A stretch of 62,850 nt of DNA from JALCOL01 sp022649665 (GCA_030372335.1 JAUDCW010000014.1); one strand, 5' to 3'. Shown: positions 15,232 to 24,147, counted from the first letter of the stretch. Numbers and translations are program-made. Notes: a model not told the origin generated them from the sequence alone.

Positions 15232-17742
15232 ATGAAAATCAGTGTCTATTTGTGCAGTGCCCTCCGCGGTCTCAGGCAGTCCGCCGGGCAGTTTATCGCG
15301 ATTACTTTGATCATTTTTATGGGGGTCCTGCTTTTCGTTGGGATCAAATCCGTCGGACCGGATCTGGAAGAGACCGTCCAAAATTATGTGGATCAACATA
15401 AAGTTTCTGATCTGACGATCACCGGGACTGCTGGTTTGACAGCGACGGATCTGGAAATTGTCCAACAAGTGAAAGGCGTCCAGGCTGAACTCGGCCATAG
15501 CTTTCCTTTTGCGGACGAAAAAAAGGGGTTGAATCTGCAAGTATACTCCTATCCAAAGAAGGAGCAGCAAAACACTCTGCAGCTAGTCAAAGGGGCCTGT
15601 CCGAAAGTTGCGCAGGAGATCCTAGTCGATTCCGCTTTGAAAAAACAATATCCGATCGGGAGCAAACTAGTGATCGCCAGCGATCAATTGAAGCAAAAAG
15701 AGTTCAAAGTGACCGGCTTTATCGAGTCGCCGCTTTATGTCGACCGCACCGAGAAGGGGACAACGAATATCGGCGATGGTTCGCTGGACGGCTATGTCTA
15801 TTTGCCAGAAGCGGCCTTTTCCAGCAAAGTCTATTCGATCATGTACGTGCGTTTCAGCGATCTGGATCATTTACCGATCGCTTCACCAGCTTATGAAAGT
15901 GCTTTGGACAAAAAAGAAGAAAAAATCCAAGACCGGTTCGATCAGCGGAAGAAGACGCGCCGCCAGGAACTGATCGCTCAAGGAGAGGCGGAAATCGCCA
16001 AACAGCAGAAAGAGCTGGATCCCGCCCAAACTCAGCTAGCCGCCTTGCAGAAAATCAAAACACCGAATTATATTTTGACTGAACGCAGTGCAAATCCGGG
16101 CTTCAGTGAATTTACCAGTCTTTCTTCCCGGATCGATGCGATCGGCAATGTTTTTCCCGTGTTCTTCTTTTTGATCGGGGTCTTGATCACTTTCACGACG
16201 ATCACTCGGATGGTCGAAGAAGACCGCTCAGAGATCGGCACATTAAAAGCGTTAGGCTATCGAAATAGTGAAATTTCACAAAAATATTTATTGTACGCAT
16301 TTTTGACCGGCGCAAGCGGAACGATTCTAGGGATCCTGGCAGGGACCAAACTTGTTCCGCCGCTCGTTTTTTCAATGCTGAAAAAAATCAATGTGTTTCC
16401 TTATTATCCGACACATTTCTGGATTTGGCCGATCTTGCTGGCGATCACGGCTTCTTTGGTCGCAACGCTTGTCGCAACGATTTACATTTTGGCGAAAGAC
16501 TTGCGTGAAAGACCAATGACGCTTTTGATGCCGAAAGCGCCTAAACCGGGCAAGCGAATCATTTTGGAATACATCAAACCGTTTTGGCGGCGGTTGAGCT
16601 TTAATCAAAAAGTCACTTACCGCAATCTATTTCGTTATAAAGCGCGGATGATTTTGACGATTTTAGGGATCGCCGGCTGTACTGGGTTGATGGTTGCCGG
16701 GTTTGGTTTGCGGGATTCGATCGGGAAGGTCGCGGACCGCCAGTTCACGCAGCTGACTCATTATGAAGCGCTGGTTTCGCTGGAAGACGGCCTCTCAGCA
16801 GCAAACACTAAAGAAGTGGAACGAGTGATCGATGCAAATTCAAAAGCAGAAAAAAGCCTGCTGCTTCATACGGAGCAAGTAAAATTCAAACAAACGAATG
16901 TGAGCGATCAGACGGCAACGCTTTATGCCGCCGCAAAGCCAACTCAGCTGAAAAGTTATTTCACCTTGAAAAAAATGACCAGCGATAGTGCTACGCAGCC
17001 GACAAAAGCGGGCGCGATCATTTCGAAAGATCTGGCTAAAATTTTCGACGTGAGTGTCGGTGAAACGCTCAAAATGCAGACAGCTGCCGGAAAGACCGTC
17101 AAGCTGAAAGTTGCCGGGATCACCGAGAATTATTTGGGGCACAATGTTTTTATCGATCAGGATTATTTGAAGCAGCTGACGCAGGAAACGCCGCTTGCCA
17201 ATACTTTTCTTGTCAAAACGAAAAAAATGACAAGTCAAGAAGAAAAAAGATCAGCAAAAACTCTGCAGAAGACCGGGCATGTGTTGGCGACGACTTTCCT
17301 CAGTGATCAAATCAATAAACAAGCCGCTGCAAACGCAAATCTGCAGCCGATCGTTCTCTTGTTTATCGTGCTTTCGGGAACACTGGCATTCGTCGTGCTG
17401 TTCAATTTGACAAATATCAATATTTCTGAACGCGAGCGCGAACTTGCTACGATCAAAGTTCTTGGATTTTATGATCAAGAAGTGACGATGCATATCGTTC
17501 GCGAGAACATCATCTTTACGATCTTCGGGATTTTATTCGGCTTTGGGATCGGGAAGCTGCTGACATGGTTCATTATTACGATGGCGGCCTCAGACCTTTT
17601 ATCCTTTCCGTTGATCATTCCCGCAAGCGGCTATTTGATTTCGGCCGGCATGACGATCCTATTCTCATTGGTCGTAACACTGATCACCCACAGGAAGTTG
17701 AAGAAGATCGATATGATCGGCGCATTGAAATCAAACGAATGA
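15232..17742 (+). CDS. FtsX/MacB-like ABC transporter permease, no adjacent ATPase
   Basis: An 836-residue permease with two FtsX modules. Helix 1 near residues 20-42 is followed by a large extracellular domain, a first three-helix FtsX block (about 300-420; SSRIDAIGNVFPVFFF then EDRSEIGTLKALGY) and a second block at the C-terminus (ERERELATIKVLGF). A segment near 245-275 is rich in charged residues and may form a short coiled coil. Such proteins act in export, lipoprotein handling or peptide resistance and need an MJ0796-type ATPase. None is encoded on either side, so the partner must be elsewhere or the protein is an orphan. Confidence 0.8.
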   Translation: MKISVYLCSALRGLRQSAGQFIAITLIIFMGVLLFVGIKSVGPDLEETVQNYVDQHKVSDLTITGTAGLTATDLEIVQQVKGVQAELGHSFPFADEKKGLNLQVYSYPKKEQQNTLQLVKGACPKVAQEILVDSALKKQYPIGSKLVIASDQLKQKEFKVTGFIESPLYVDRTEKGTTNIGDGSLDGYVYLPEAAFSSKVYSIMYVRFSDLDHLPIASPAYESALDKKEEKIQDRFDQRKKTRRQELIAQGEAEIAKQQKELDPAQTQLAALQKIKTPNYILTERSANPGFSEFTSLSSRIDAIGNVFPVFFFLIGVLITFTTITRMVEEDRSEIGTLKALGYRNSEISQKYLLYAFLTGASGTILGILAGTKLVPPLVFSMLKKINVFPYYPTHFWIWPILLAITASLVATLVATIYILAKDLRERPMTLLMPKAPKPGKRIILEYIKPFWRRLSFNQKVTYRNLFRYKARMILTILGIAGCTGLMVAGFGLRDSIGKVADRQFTQLTHYEALVSLEDGLSAANTKEVERVIDANSKAEKSLLLHTEQVKFKQTNVSDQTATLYAAAKPTQLKSYFTLKKMTSDSATQPTKAGAIISKDLAKIFDVSVGETLKMQTAAGKTVKLKVAGITENYLGHNVFIDQDYLKQLTQETPLANTFLVKTKKMTSQEEKRSAKTLQKTGHVLATTFLSDQINKQAAANANLQPIVLLFIVLSGTLAFVVLFNLTNINISERERELATIKVLGFYDQEVTMHIVRENIIFTIFGILFGFGIGKLLTWFIITMAASDLLSFPLIIPASGYLISAGMTILFSLVVTLITHRKLKKIDMIGALKSNE

Positions 17743-17752
17743 TTGTTTTTAA

Positions 17753-17796
17753 TGACAAGAACCCTCCAATGCCGCAGCATTGGAGGGTTCTTGTCA
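17753..17796. terminator. Long bidirectional hairpin terminator
   Basis: A perfect 20-bp stem (17753-17772 with 17777-17796) closed by the loop CGCA, between the convergent permease and dehydrogenase genes. T-runs are short on both sides. Confidence 0.75.
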
Positions 17797-17809
17797 TTTC
17801 AATCAAAAA

Positions 17810-18568
17810 TTATACAGCAGTCCAACCGCCATCGATCGCGATCGTTTGACCGGTCGTGTAGCTGGATGCTTCTGAGGCAAACAAGAGCATTTGTCCCAAA
17901 AGCTCCTCAACGTTGCCTGGTCGGCCGATCGGGCAGCGGTTTTTCAGCAGCGCCAGTGTCGAGTCTTCCATCACCATCATCTCGCTCGGGAACATTCCGG
18001 GAGCGATCGCGTTCACCGTGATATTGTACTCAGCCCATTCCTGTGCCAAGCTGCGGGTGAAATTCGGGACAGCACCTTTCGTTGCATTATAAGCCAAGTT
18101 CGGCATATGCTGGCCGGCGATCAGCCCGAACATTGAAGCGGTATTGATGACGCGGCCATAATTATTTTTGATCATCACTTTGCCGCATTCGCGAGCCATC
18201 AAGAAATAGCCGGTCAAGCTGATATCGACGACCTTTTGCCAATCAGCAAGTGCAAGATCGACGGTCGGGACGACTTTGATCGCTCCGGCGTTATTGATCA
18301 AAATATCGATCGTGCCGAAATGATCAACGACCTTTTTCACGCCGTCAATGACCATCGATTCTTTTGTCACATCCATCGTGACGGGCAGGCATTCACCGCC
18401 GGCTGCTTCGATCTCTTTTTTCAAGTCTTCCAAACGCTCGGTGCGGCGCGCCATCGCGGCGACTTTCGCACCATTTTCGGCGAGCGCTTTCGCATAAGCG
18501 CGTCCTAAACCAGAGGAAGCGCCGGTCACGACTGCTACTTTTCCTGTCAAATCTAAATAATTTTTCAT
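17810..18568 (-). CDS. Short-chain dehydrogenase/reductase
   Basis: A 252-residue classical SDR. It has the nucleotide motif TGASSGLGRAY near the N-terminus, NNAG at the central strand, a catalytic serine in NTAS and the YNATKGA active-site Tyr-Lys. MARRTERL after the second strand suggests NADP preference. The ATG at 18568 has AGGAGG 7 bp upstream; the longer frame to 18616 would overlap the promoter. Relatives oxidise sugars, gluconate or polyols. It is a single gene under an apparent cre-controlled promoter, which fits a carbon-source enzyme. Confidence 0.85.
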   Translation of the reverse strand: MKNYLDLTGKVAVVTGASSGLGRAYAKALAENGAKVAAMARRTERLEDLKKEIEAAGGECLPVTMDVTKESMVIDGVKKVVDHFGTIDILINNAGAIKVVPTVDLALADWQKVVDISLTGYFLMARECGKVMIKNNYGRVINTASMFGLIAGQHMPNLAYNATKGAVPNFTRSLAQEWAEYNITVNAIAPGMFPSEMMVMEDSTLALLKNRCPIGRPGNVEELLGQMLLFASEASSYTTGQTIAIDGGWTAV

Positions 18569-18587
18569 ATCAAAACCTCCTGAGTTG

Positions 18588-18616
18588 ATTCTACCGGAAA
18601 ATGACAGCGCTTGCAA
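18588..18616 (-). promoter_or_regulatory. Promoter of the SDR gene with overlapping cre site
   Basis: On the minus strand TTGCAA (18616-18611) and TAGAAT (18593-18588) are 17 bp apart. TGCAAGCGCTGTCA (18615-18602) overlaps the -35 and matches the CcpA consensus TGNAARCGYTNNCA. Catabolite repression of this gene is the natural reading. Confidence 0.65.
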
Positions 18617-18875
18617 ATCAGAGGCAAACGCAAAAATTCAAACGAAAAAATCGTCCTGATTATTAAAATGCAATGTAAATATACTGTGATTGATATTAAT
18701 CTACCGTTTACAGTAACTGCATGATATAATAGGCCAAAAGAAACAAATGTGATGGCAACACATATCAGAGACAGCTAGTTTTCATACTTCTTTATGAAAG
18801 CGGAACCAAATAAAAATCGGCTAGCTTCAACAAATTTGTTTGGTTCTAATCAATTAATCAAGGGATGTGGATATT
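18617..18875 (+). promoter_or_regulatory. Leader and promoter region of the first large unknown gene
   Basis: The region is AT-rich. TGA-TATAAT at 18722-18730 is an extended -10. TTTACAGTAA overlaps the place of the -35, and no 17-bp spaced -35 is evident. The transcript would have a leader of about 140 nt. I see no ribosome switch or T-box motif in it. Confidence 0.4.
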
Positions 18876-20894
18876 TTGGAGAAGATACCTTTTGATCAAC
18901 TGTTGCTTAAGACAATCGAAACATTTCAAACTATTTTCCTCAGCCGGTTGAAAAGTTATTCCGGTTATTTGAGCGAGCCTTTAGAGTATAAGTTATTCAT
19001 TGATCGCTTAAAACGCGGGATGTACTTAGATCCAAGCGGTGTAACGAGCTATTTGGAATTGAAAGAACATTTGCCGCAAATCTTGAGCGGGATCTCTTTC
19101 AATGGAAGGGATTTGATCGAGAACAACGCAGCGCTTCATCAATTCGCGGTCGATTATCAAAAAATTGCGGCTTGCTTGGATGCCCCGGAAGCGATCCGCG
19201 TCGAAACTGAATTTTTCGATGAGCTTTACCGGATAGTCACAAAATTTCGAAAAAATGATTTTTCGAAAGAAGAGCTGGCAGAACTGATGAGAAGAAGCGA
19301 GTTTCCGGCCGCTTTTTTTGATGCGCAGGATCAAACTGCCAAATTGCGTGTCGATCAGTTTTCTTATGGAGATTTTCATTCCAGCAGTGCGCGGATCCAC
19401 GATTCGATCTATGCCTTCTGGTCGATCGCTTCGCTGCTGCACTTTTTGAAAGAGAAACAAGGGGACGGGGTCGGACTCTATGCAGTGATCGACCGGTTGT
19501 CAGGTGAAAACTATTTTGTTTTCGGCGTCAAAAATGGAGAAAATTTGACGATTTTAAGCGACCATCCAACGGCTTCCGGCACTTTTGATCATCAAGCCGC
19601 GAACAGCTTTCCTGAACGCCGGATCGTGACGATCAATCAAAACAGCTTTCTGCCTGCAAGCCTTTTGAATATCGATTTGAATTGGATCAATGGCGAGCTG
19701 TATGCTTCGCGGCAAGGAAAAGAGCTGAATGAAGTTCTTATCCGGAAGAATAGTTTGATGCGTCTCGGGGCAATTTCTTCTTTGCGCAAAGAAAGCTACG
19801 TTTGGATCTTGGCGATGATCCGCATGATCGATCAGCGGTATTTTGCTAGGCAGGTTCCCAAGCAAGAACTTTCGTATACCGGCGAGCAGTTCTTAAAAGA
19901 AATCGGCTTGAAAAGAATCAAGACAGCGGACAATCACGAACAGATCAATCACTGGATGATCGACTTTTACCGAAAGCAGGGGAGACTCGACAGTTCTCTT
20001 TTGTTCCCAGTTTCGGACTCCGGGGAGTACTTATCGATGGTCTATGACGGCAAACGCTTCTTTTTGCGCAATCGCAAAGATAATCCGCGAAATACAAAAC
20101 AAGGCGTCCAGTGGAAGGAAGCTGGAAACCACGAAAAGGGAGCGGCGACTGTCTGGGAAAATGCTTATATTTTTCTCCCCACGGCTTTCGGGACCGCGCG
20201 CGAGCTGCAAGTGCAAATCGATCATCTTCAGCGAGCTAATTTAGCTTCGCAGCTGTCGTGTTTGCTCCGCTATGATTACAACGAGCAGATCCAGAGTTTC
20301 CGGCGGTGCTACGTTGCGCGGCTGAAGGAACGAATGGACTGGCTCCTGGAGCGGGTAGCGAAACTGCATGGGGAAACGCTGCCGCTGACAGCGATGCTGG
20401 TCGATCCGAAAGAGAGTTATCCAGGGACTTTTTCGGTGCATTGGGATGATGTGCTGACGAGTGAGGACCCTTTCCGCGAACAACAGACTGATTATTTAAT
20501 TGGAAATTATCAAATGATCAAATATGCTGATCGTGAAGAACCGGTCACAGTTGCCACATGCGCTGTGACTGGCAAAAAAGCAGATCTTGAATGTCAATTC
20601 ATTATTTCTTCACTCAATGATCTTTTATATTTGACGGGATGGACGATCAGTGATTTGCCAGTACCGATGCAGCATTGCTTGTTCGGGAATGAATTTTTGA
20701 TCGAGCCTGCAAGCGACACTGAAAAAGATCCGATCGACAACGTGGTCAATCCGTTTGATCCGCAGTTTCAAGAAACACGCAACCAATATCATGTGGCGAT
20801 CCCCTTGTCAAAAGCTGGGTATACCAAGCTTCGTAAGCAATACGGATTGAAGCCGGATCCTTTTTGGCTGACTTCTGAGACGACGATCATGTAA
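18876..20894 (+). CDS. Large unknown protein of three-copy family (copy 1)
   Basis: I do not recognise this family. It is a 672-residue soluble protein (no signal peptide or membrane segment), clearly paralogous to the genes at 49.9 and 56.0 kb. Conserved blocks: FWSIASLL followed by an aromatic strand pair ending FGVKNG-x-N-L-T-I-L-SD (about 180-230), the SGEYLSMVYDG and RKDNPRN-x-x-QG block (about 380-410), an LxRANLAxxLSCLxRYDY helix (about 450-470), a DPxExYPGxFSxHW strand, CAVTGxKAxxEC with two cysteines ten apart, and IPLSKxGYxxLRKQYGLKPD near the end. I start at TTG 18876 because the third paralogue has the same codon context and the second has only this start; GTG 18867 has its ribosome site one base away. 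A small helix-turn-helix-like gene follows after 89 bp. Confidence 0.8.
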   Translation: MEKIPFDQLLLKTIETFQTIFLSRLKSYSGYLSEPLEYKLFIDRLKRGMYLDPSGVTSYLELKEHLPQILSGISFNGRDLIENNAALHQFAVDYQKIAACLDAPEAIRVETEFFDELYRIVTKFRKNDFSKEELAELMRRSEFPAAFFDAQDQTAKLRVDQFSYGDFHSSSARIHDSIYAFWSIASLLHFLKEKQGDGVGLYAVIDRLSGENYFVFGVKNGENLTILSDHPTASGTFDHQAANSFPERRIVTINQNSFLPASLLNIDLNWINGELYASRQGKELNEVLIRKNSLMRLGAISSLRKESYVWILAMIRMIDQRYFARQVPKQELSYTGEQFLKEIGLKRIKTADNHEQINHWMIDFYRKQGRLDSSLLFPVSDSGEYLSMVYDGKRFFLRNRKDNPRNTKQGVQWKEAGNHEKGAATVWENAYIFLPTAFGTARELQVQIDHLQRANLASQLSCLLRYDYNEQIQSFRRCYVARLKERMDWLLERVAKLHGETLPLTAMLVDPKESYPGTFSVHWDDVLTSEDPFREQQTDYLIGNYQMIKYADREEPVTVATCAVTGKKADLECQFIISSLNDLLYLTGWTISDLPVPMQHCLFGNEFLIEPASDTEKDPIDNVVNPFDPQFQETRNQYHVAIPLSKAGYTKLRKQYGLKPDPFWLTSETTIM

Positions 20895-20935
20895 AAAGAG
20901 AGTACTAATGCACCAATTCTATCTGGCTTTCATAT

Positions 20936-20976
20936 CTCCAGCGTGGTATTGTTATTTAAAAGAAAGAAAGCTGGAG
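20936..20976 (+). promoter_or_regulatory. Possible Shine-Dalgarno-masking hairpin before the small gene
   Basis: CTCCAGC (20936-20942) is complementary to GCTGGAG (20970-20976), which is the ribosome site of the gene at 20984. Pairing would hide the site in a stem with a 27-nt loop. The equivalent element is not seen before the other small paralogues. Confidence 0.35.
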
Positions 20977-20983
20977 GATTTCT

Positions 20984-21466
20984 ATGAATACAAACAAAAA
21001 AAGTCATCCGACGCGGCCAGGACTTTCAAAAAAAGACTTGATCGAGTGGATCAGATCCACCGGAAAAACCACCATGGAAGAATTTGAAAAGACGATATTG
21101 CCAGTTTCACTTGATGAACTAGTTGAAATGATCGAACTGCTTTCGTTGGATGGGCCAGCAAAGGTGATCGTTTTGGATGATGCCGAAAAAGCCCGGCTTG
21201 TTTTAGAAACTTATTCGCAATCAGAGATCAGTCAGCAAACCGGGATCCCTTTTTCAACGGTAAATCAGTTGGCGAACCATTCTCGTGAACTGACTAATTC
21301 TCGCTGGGAAACGATCCACAAATTGGCGCTGATGCATGATTCAACCCAAAATAACCGCGAAAGTATTTCGAAGATCTTAGAGGAATTAACGGACAATGAA
21401 TTAGCTGCGATCGAAAGAATGCTGGCAAAAGTCAAAGAGAAGTCAGACGGAAAACTAGAATCATGA
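20984..21466 (+). CDS. Small helix-turn-helix-like partner protein (copy 1)
   Basis: A 160-residue soluble protein, paralogous to the two small genes near 55 kb. A variable basic tail is followed by KKDLIEWI, a short helical region (LPVSLDELVEMIELL), then a likely helix-turn-helix at about 70-112: EKARLVLETYSQSEISQQTG, followed by IPFSTVNQLANHSREL with a conserved W in SRWETIHKLAL. The C-terminal 40 residues are helical and charged (LTDNELAAIERMLAKVKE). This matches a short Xre-like DNA-binding protein, by pattern only. GGAGG lies 9 bp before the ATG. It follows copy 1 of the large protein, in the same direction. Confidence 0.7.
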   Translation: MNTNKKSHPTRPGLSKKDLIEWIRSTGKTTMEEFEKTILPVSLDELVEMIELLSLDGPAKVIVLDDAEKARLVLETYSQSEISQQTGIPFSTVNQLANHSRELTNSRWETIHKLALMHDSTQNNRESISKILEELTDNELAAIERMLAKVKEKSDGKLES

Positions 21467-21491
21467 AAGAAAGAAATTAATGCATATTTGG

Positions 21492-21541
21492 AATAATCTT
21501 TTGTCAGTGGTTTCTTCGGAATTCGCAGGCAAAAGATTATT
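21492..21541 (+). terminator. Probable terminator after the large/small gene pair
   Basis: AATAATCTTTTG (21492-21503) pairs perfectly with CAAAAGATTATT (21530-21541). The loop is 26 nt and a short T-rich run follows (TTGTTTCTG). Confidence 0.55.
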
Positions 21542-21612
21542 TGTTTCTGCAGCGATCAAATAATTAGAATAACAAATTCAAAATTATTTATTTAGTGAGT
21601 AAGCGCTATTCT

Positions 21613-21659
21613 TTGACGGAGTATATGATTATGACTATAATCTAACTACATTGCAATGT
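21613..21659 (+). promoter_or_regulatory. Strong promoter with 12-bp palindromic operator
   Basis: TTGACG (21613-21618) and TATAAT (21636-21641) are 17 bp apart. ACATTGCAATGT (21648-21659), a perfect palindrome, lies at about the transcription start, where a bound repressor would block initiation. A partial cre-like AGTAAGCGCTATTC sits just upstream of the -35. It controls the AEC and MmgE/PrpD genes. Confidence 0.7.
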
Positions 21660-21690
21660 GAATTATAAACGTGTAAAGGTGGATTGCTAG

Positions 21691-22662
21691 ATGAATCAAG
21701 TCGTTCAATCAGTTATAATCGTTACCCCGATTATTTTTGTTTTAGCTTTAGGTTTTTTTGCTGGAAAGTTTCATTCTTTTGGAAAAAATAACGATACAAT
21801 TCCGATCATCAATGATTTAGTTTTGAATTTTGCTTTGCCGGCTTCTTTATTTGTCGGAACAGTCACGGTTTCGCGAAGTGCTTTAGAAAAAGATCTTGTA
21901 TTGTTTTTTGCACTGTTGATCGCTTTATTGCTGGGATACGGGATCGGCTTTTGTACGGCAAAACTTATTTTTAAACGAAATATAGTTGAATCGGCGATCG
22001 CTGCCTTAGGAGTGGCTTTTTCGGCGGGACCATTTTACGGACCAGCTCTTTTAGGCGGCATCTACGGGGCGGACAAAGGCGGGGTCGCGATCAGTCTGAT
22101 TTCACTCGTCTTGAACGTGGTGATCGTTCCTTTGACAACGATCATTATTAAGATCGAACTAGAGAGAAAATCTGGCCAGCATGATTCGATCAGCAAATTG
22201 ATCGGCTCTTCGGTTTTTCAAGCGATTTTTAAAACGCCGTTCGTGTGGGCACCGCTGTTGGGGTTCGTCTTTGTGTTTATCGGCTTGTCGATGCCGACCG
22301 TCGTTTTAAGTTCGCTTAAATTGATCGGTCAAGCAACGGCCGGAGTCGCAGTGTTCGTCGCCGGGATGACGATCGCCGCAAACAAGTTTACAGTCACTGG
22401 GGAAGTAGTCACGCTTACTTTGTTGAAAAATATCGCGCTGCCGCTGATTTTCTTTGGGATCGCGTTGATGCTGCAGATGTCGCAGGGAACGACGATGTTT
22501 AATCAAGGACTGCTGCTCGCTGCTTTGCCTTCAGGACCGATGATCGTTTTATTATCGACCCGCTACAAACAGTATCAAAAGGAAGCTTCTTCGATTTTGG
22601 CGCTTTCAACAGTCGGCATGCTGATCACGGTAACTGCTTTGATCATGGTCCTCCACTTATAG
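21691..22662 (+). CDS. AEC-family permease (auxin efflux carrier/malate permease type)
   Basis: A 323-residue protein with about ten hydrophobic segments and the AEC layout of two five-helix halves. NLVLNFALPASLF-like text in the first repeat (NDLVLNFALPASLF) and NIALPLIFF in the second are the usual helix breaks. Lactic acid bacteria use relatives for malate, malonate or citrate-type acids. AAAGGTGG precedes the ATG. The MmgE/PrpD gene follows after 23 bp, so the carried compound is likely the substrate of that enzyme, an organic acid such as a tricarboxylate; this is inference. Confidence 0.8.
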   Translation: MNQVVQSVIIVTPIIFVLALGFFAGKFHSFGKNNDTIPIINDLVLNFALPASLFVGTVTVSRSALEKDLVLFFALLIALLLGYGIGFCTAKLIFKRNIVESAIAALGVAFSAGPFYGPALLGGIYGADKGGVAISLISLVLNVVIVPLTTIIIKIELERKSGQHDSISKLIGSSVFQAIFKTPFVWAPLLGFVFVFIGLSMPTVVLSSLKLIGQATAGVAVFVAGMTIAANKFTVTGEVVTLTLLKNIALPLIFFGIALMLQMSQGTTMFNQGLLLAALPSGPMIVLLSTRYKQYQKEASSILALSTVGMLITVTALIMVLHL

Positions 22663-22685
22663 ACTGAAAAGGAGATTTGATAATA

Positions 22686-24077
22686 ATGGCACAAACAAAA
22701 GTAGAACAAATCGCAGCGTATGCGCTGCGAGCTAAATATGAAGATTTATCCGCAGAGTCGCGCAAACAGATCCCAGTCCATATCCTCGATTCAGTCGGCT
22801 GCCAAATCGCAGCTCTTGGGGCCGTTCCGGTCAATGCTTGTCGCGAACAGGTGCAGGAGTTCGCGGGAGAAGGCGCGGTTCCCCTGATCGCCGGCGGACT
22901 CTCCAATCCGGTGTATGCGGCATTTTGGCATACCGTTTTAGTCCGCTATGTCGATATCATGGATAACATCATGGCGCCGACTGAAACAGCACATACTGCC
23001 GATAACTTTGGCGGAGTGCTGACCGCAGCTCAGATCGCTGACGCCAGCGGGAAAGATCTGATGCTGGCAGTGGCCGTCAGCTGGTCGATCCAGTCGTTAT
23101 TAGTCGAAAAAGCAAATTTCATGACAAAAGGTTTTGACCATACGACACAGTTGGCTTATTCGGTTCCCGCAGCGGCCGGAAAGCTTCTAGGGTGGGACCA
23201 GGAGACCGTGGCCAATGCGATCGCCATGGCGGCGGCAAGTGACGTCTCTTTTGCCGGGATCCGTTCGAAACCTTTATCCATGTGGAAGGGTCTGGCCTCC
23301 GGACAATCAACGTTCAGTGCGTTCAATGCGCTCTATTTGGCAAAACGCGGGATCAAAGGGCCGCTTGCGATCATCGAAGGCCCGCAAGGCGTTGAGAATC
23401 TTTTAGGCAGACCGATCGATATCGACTGGTCAAAAGAAAATTATGACTGGGTCCCGCAATCGACGATCAAAAAATTTGTCGCGATGATCCATACGCAATC
23501 CGCGATCGAATGTATCTTGGAACTTGTGCAGGAACAAAAGATCGATCCGCAAAAGATCACGGCGATCAAAGCAGATGTGCCGCAGATGACGTATGATTTT
23601 TCCGGCGGCGGTCTTTATGGGAATGCCTTGGGCGGAATCACGACCAAAGAACAAGCCGACCACTCGCTTCCTTATCTTTTAGCCGTTGCTGCACTTGATG
23701 GGCAAGTGCTCCAGCCGCAGCTGACTTCTGAGCGCATTCAGCGGGAAGATGTCCAATCATTAATGAAAAAAGTGACGATCAAACCCGATGATGAATTTAC
23801 CAAGCGCTATCCAAAAGACTTTTGTTCGCGGATCACGATCACAACAACCGACGGCAAGTCGCTGACTCATGAAATCAGCAGTTATCCTGGGATGCCGAGC
23901 CATCCATTTACATGGGAAGATGCTGTTGATAAATTTGACCGTTTAACGCGTGATGTCCTGACGCCGGAGCAATCAGCCAAAATCAAAATGATCGTGAAAG
24001 ATCTTGAACATCATACGACCCGAGAATTATTCAGCGTTTTAGCACAGATCTCTTACCCGAAAAATCGAAAGTTTTGA
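22686..24077 (+). CDS. MmgE/PrpD-family dehydratase/decarboxylase
   Basis: A 463-residue member of the MmgE/PrpD family, which includes 2-methylcitrate dehydratase, cis-aconitate decarboxylase and iminodisuccinate epimerase. Family landmarks are the start region VHILDSVGCQIAALG, a conserved RYVDIMDN (the usual N-x-x-D helix), GKLLGWD, and KPLSMWKGLASG. The ATG at 22686 follows AAAGGAGA by about 11 bp; a TTG at 22677 is a poorer choice. It shares the promoter and operator of the AEC permease. No PrpB, PrpC or PrpD neighbours are present, so a complete methylcitrate cycle is unlikely. The substrate is unknown. Confidence 0.75.
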   Translation: MAQTKVEQIAAYALRAKYEDLSAESRKQIPVHILDSVGCQIAALGAVPVNACREQVQEFAGEGAVPLIAGGLSNPVYAAFWHTVLVRYVDIMDNIMAPTETAHTADNFGGVLTAAQIADASGKDLMLAVAVSWSIQSLLVEKANFMTKGFDHTTQLAYSVPAAAGKLLGWDQETVANAIAMAAASDVSFAGIRSKPLSMWKGLASGQSTFSAFNALYLAKRGIKGPLAIIEGPQGVENLLGRPIDIDWSKENYDWVPQSTIKKFVAMIHTQSAIECILELVQEQKIDPQKITAIKADVPQMTYDFSGGGLYGNALGGITTKEQADHSLPYLLAVAALDGQVLQPQLTSERIQREDVQSLMKKVTIKPDDEFTKRYPKDFCSRITITTTDGKSLTHEISSYPGMPSHPFTWEDAVDKFDRLTRDVLTPEQSAKIKMIVKDLEHHTTRELFSVLAQISYPKNRKF

Positions 24078-24116
24078 TCTTTAAGCGTGAAAAAACTTCT
24101 AAATTATTTTCTATCC

Positions 24117-24147
24117 AAGAGTTGATTTTTGAATCGGCTCTTTTTTA
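24117..24147 (+). terminator. Terminator after the MmgE/PrpD gene
   Basis: AAGAGTTGATT and AATCGGCTCTT pair with two G-U contacts around a short loop, followed by a run of Ts. Confidence 0.6.
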
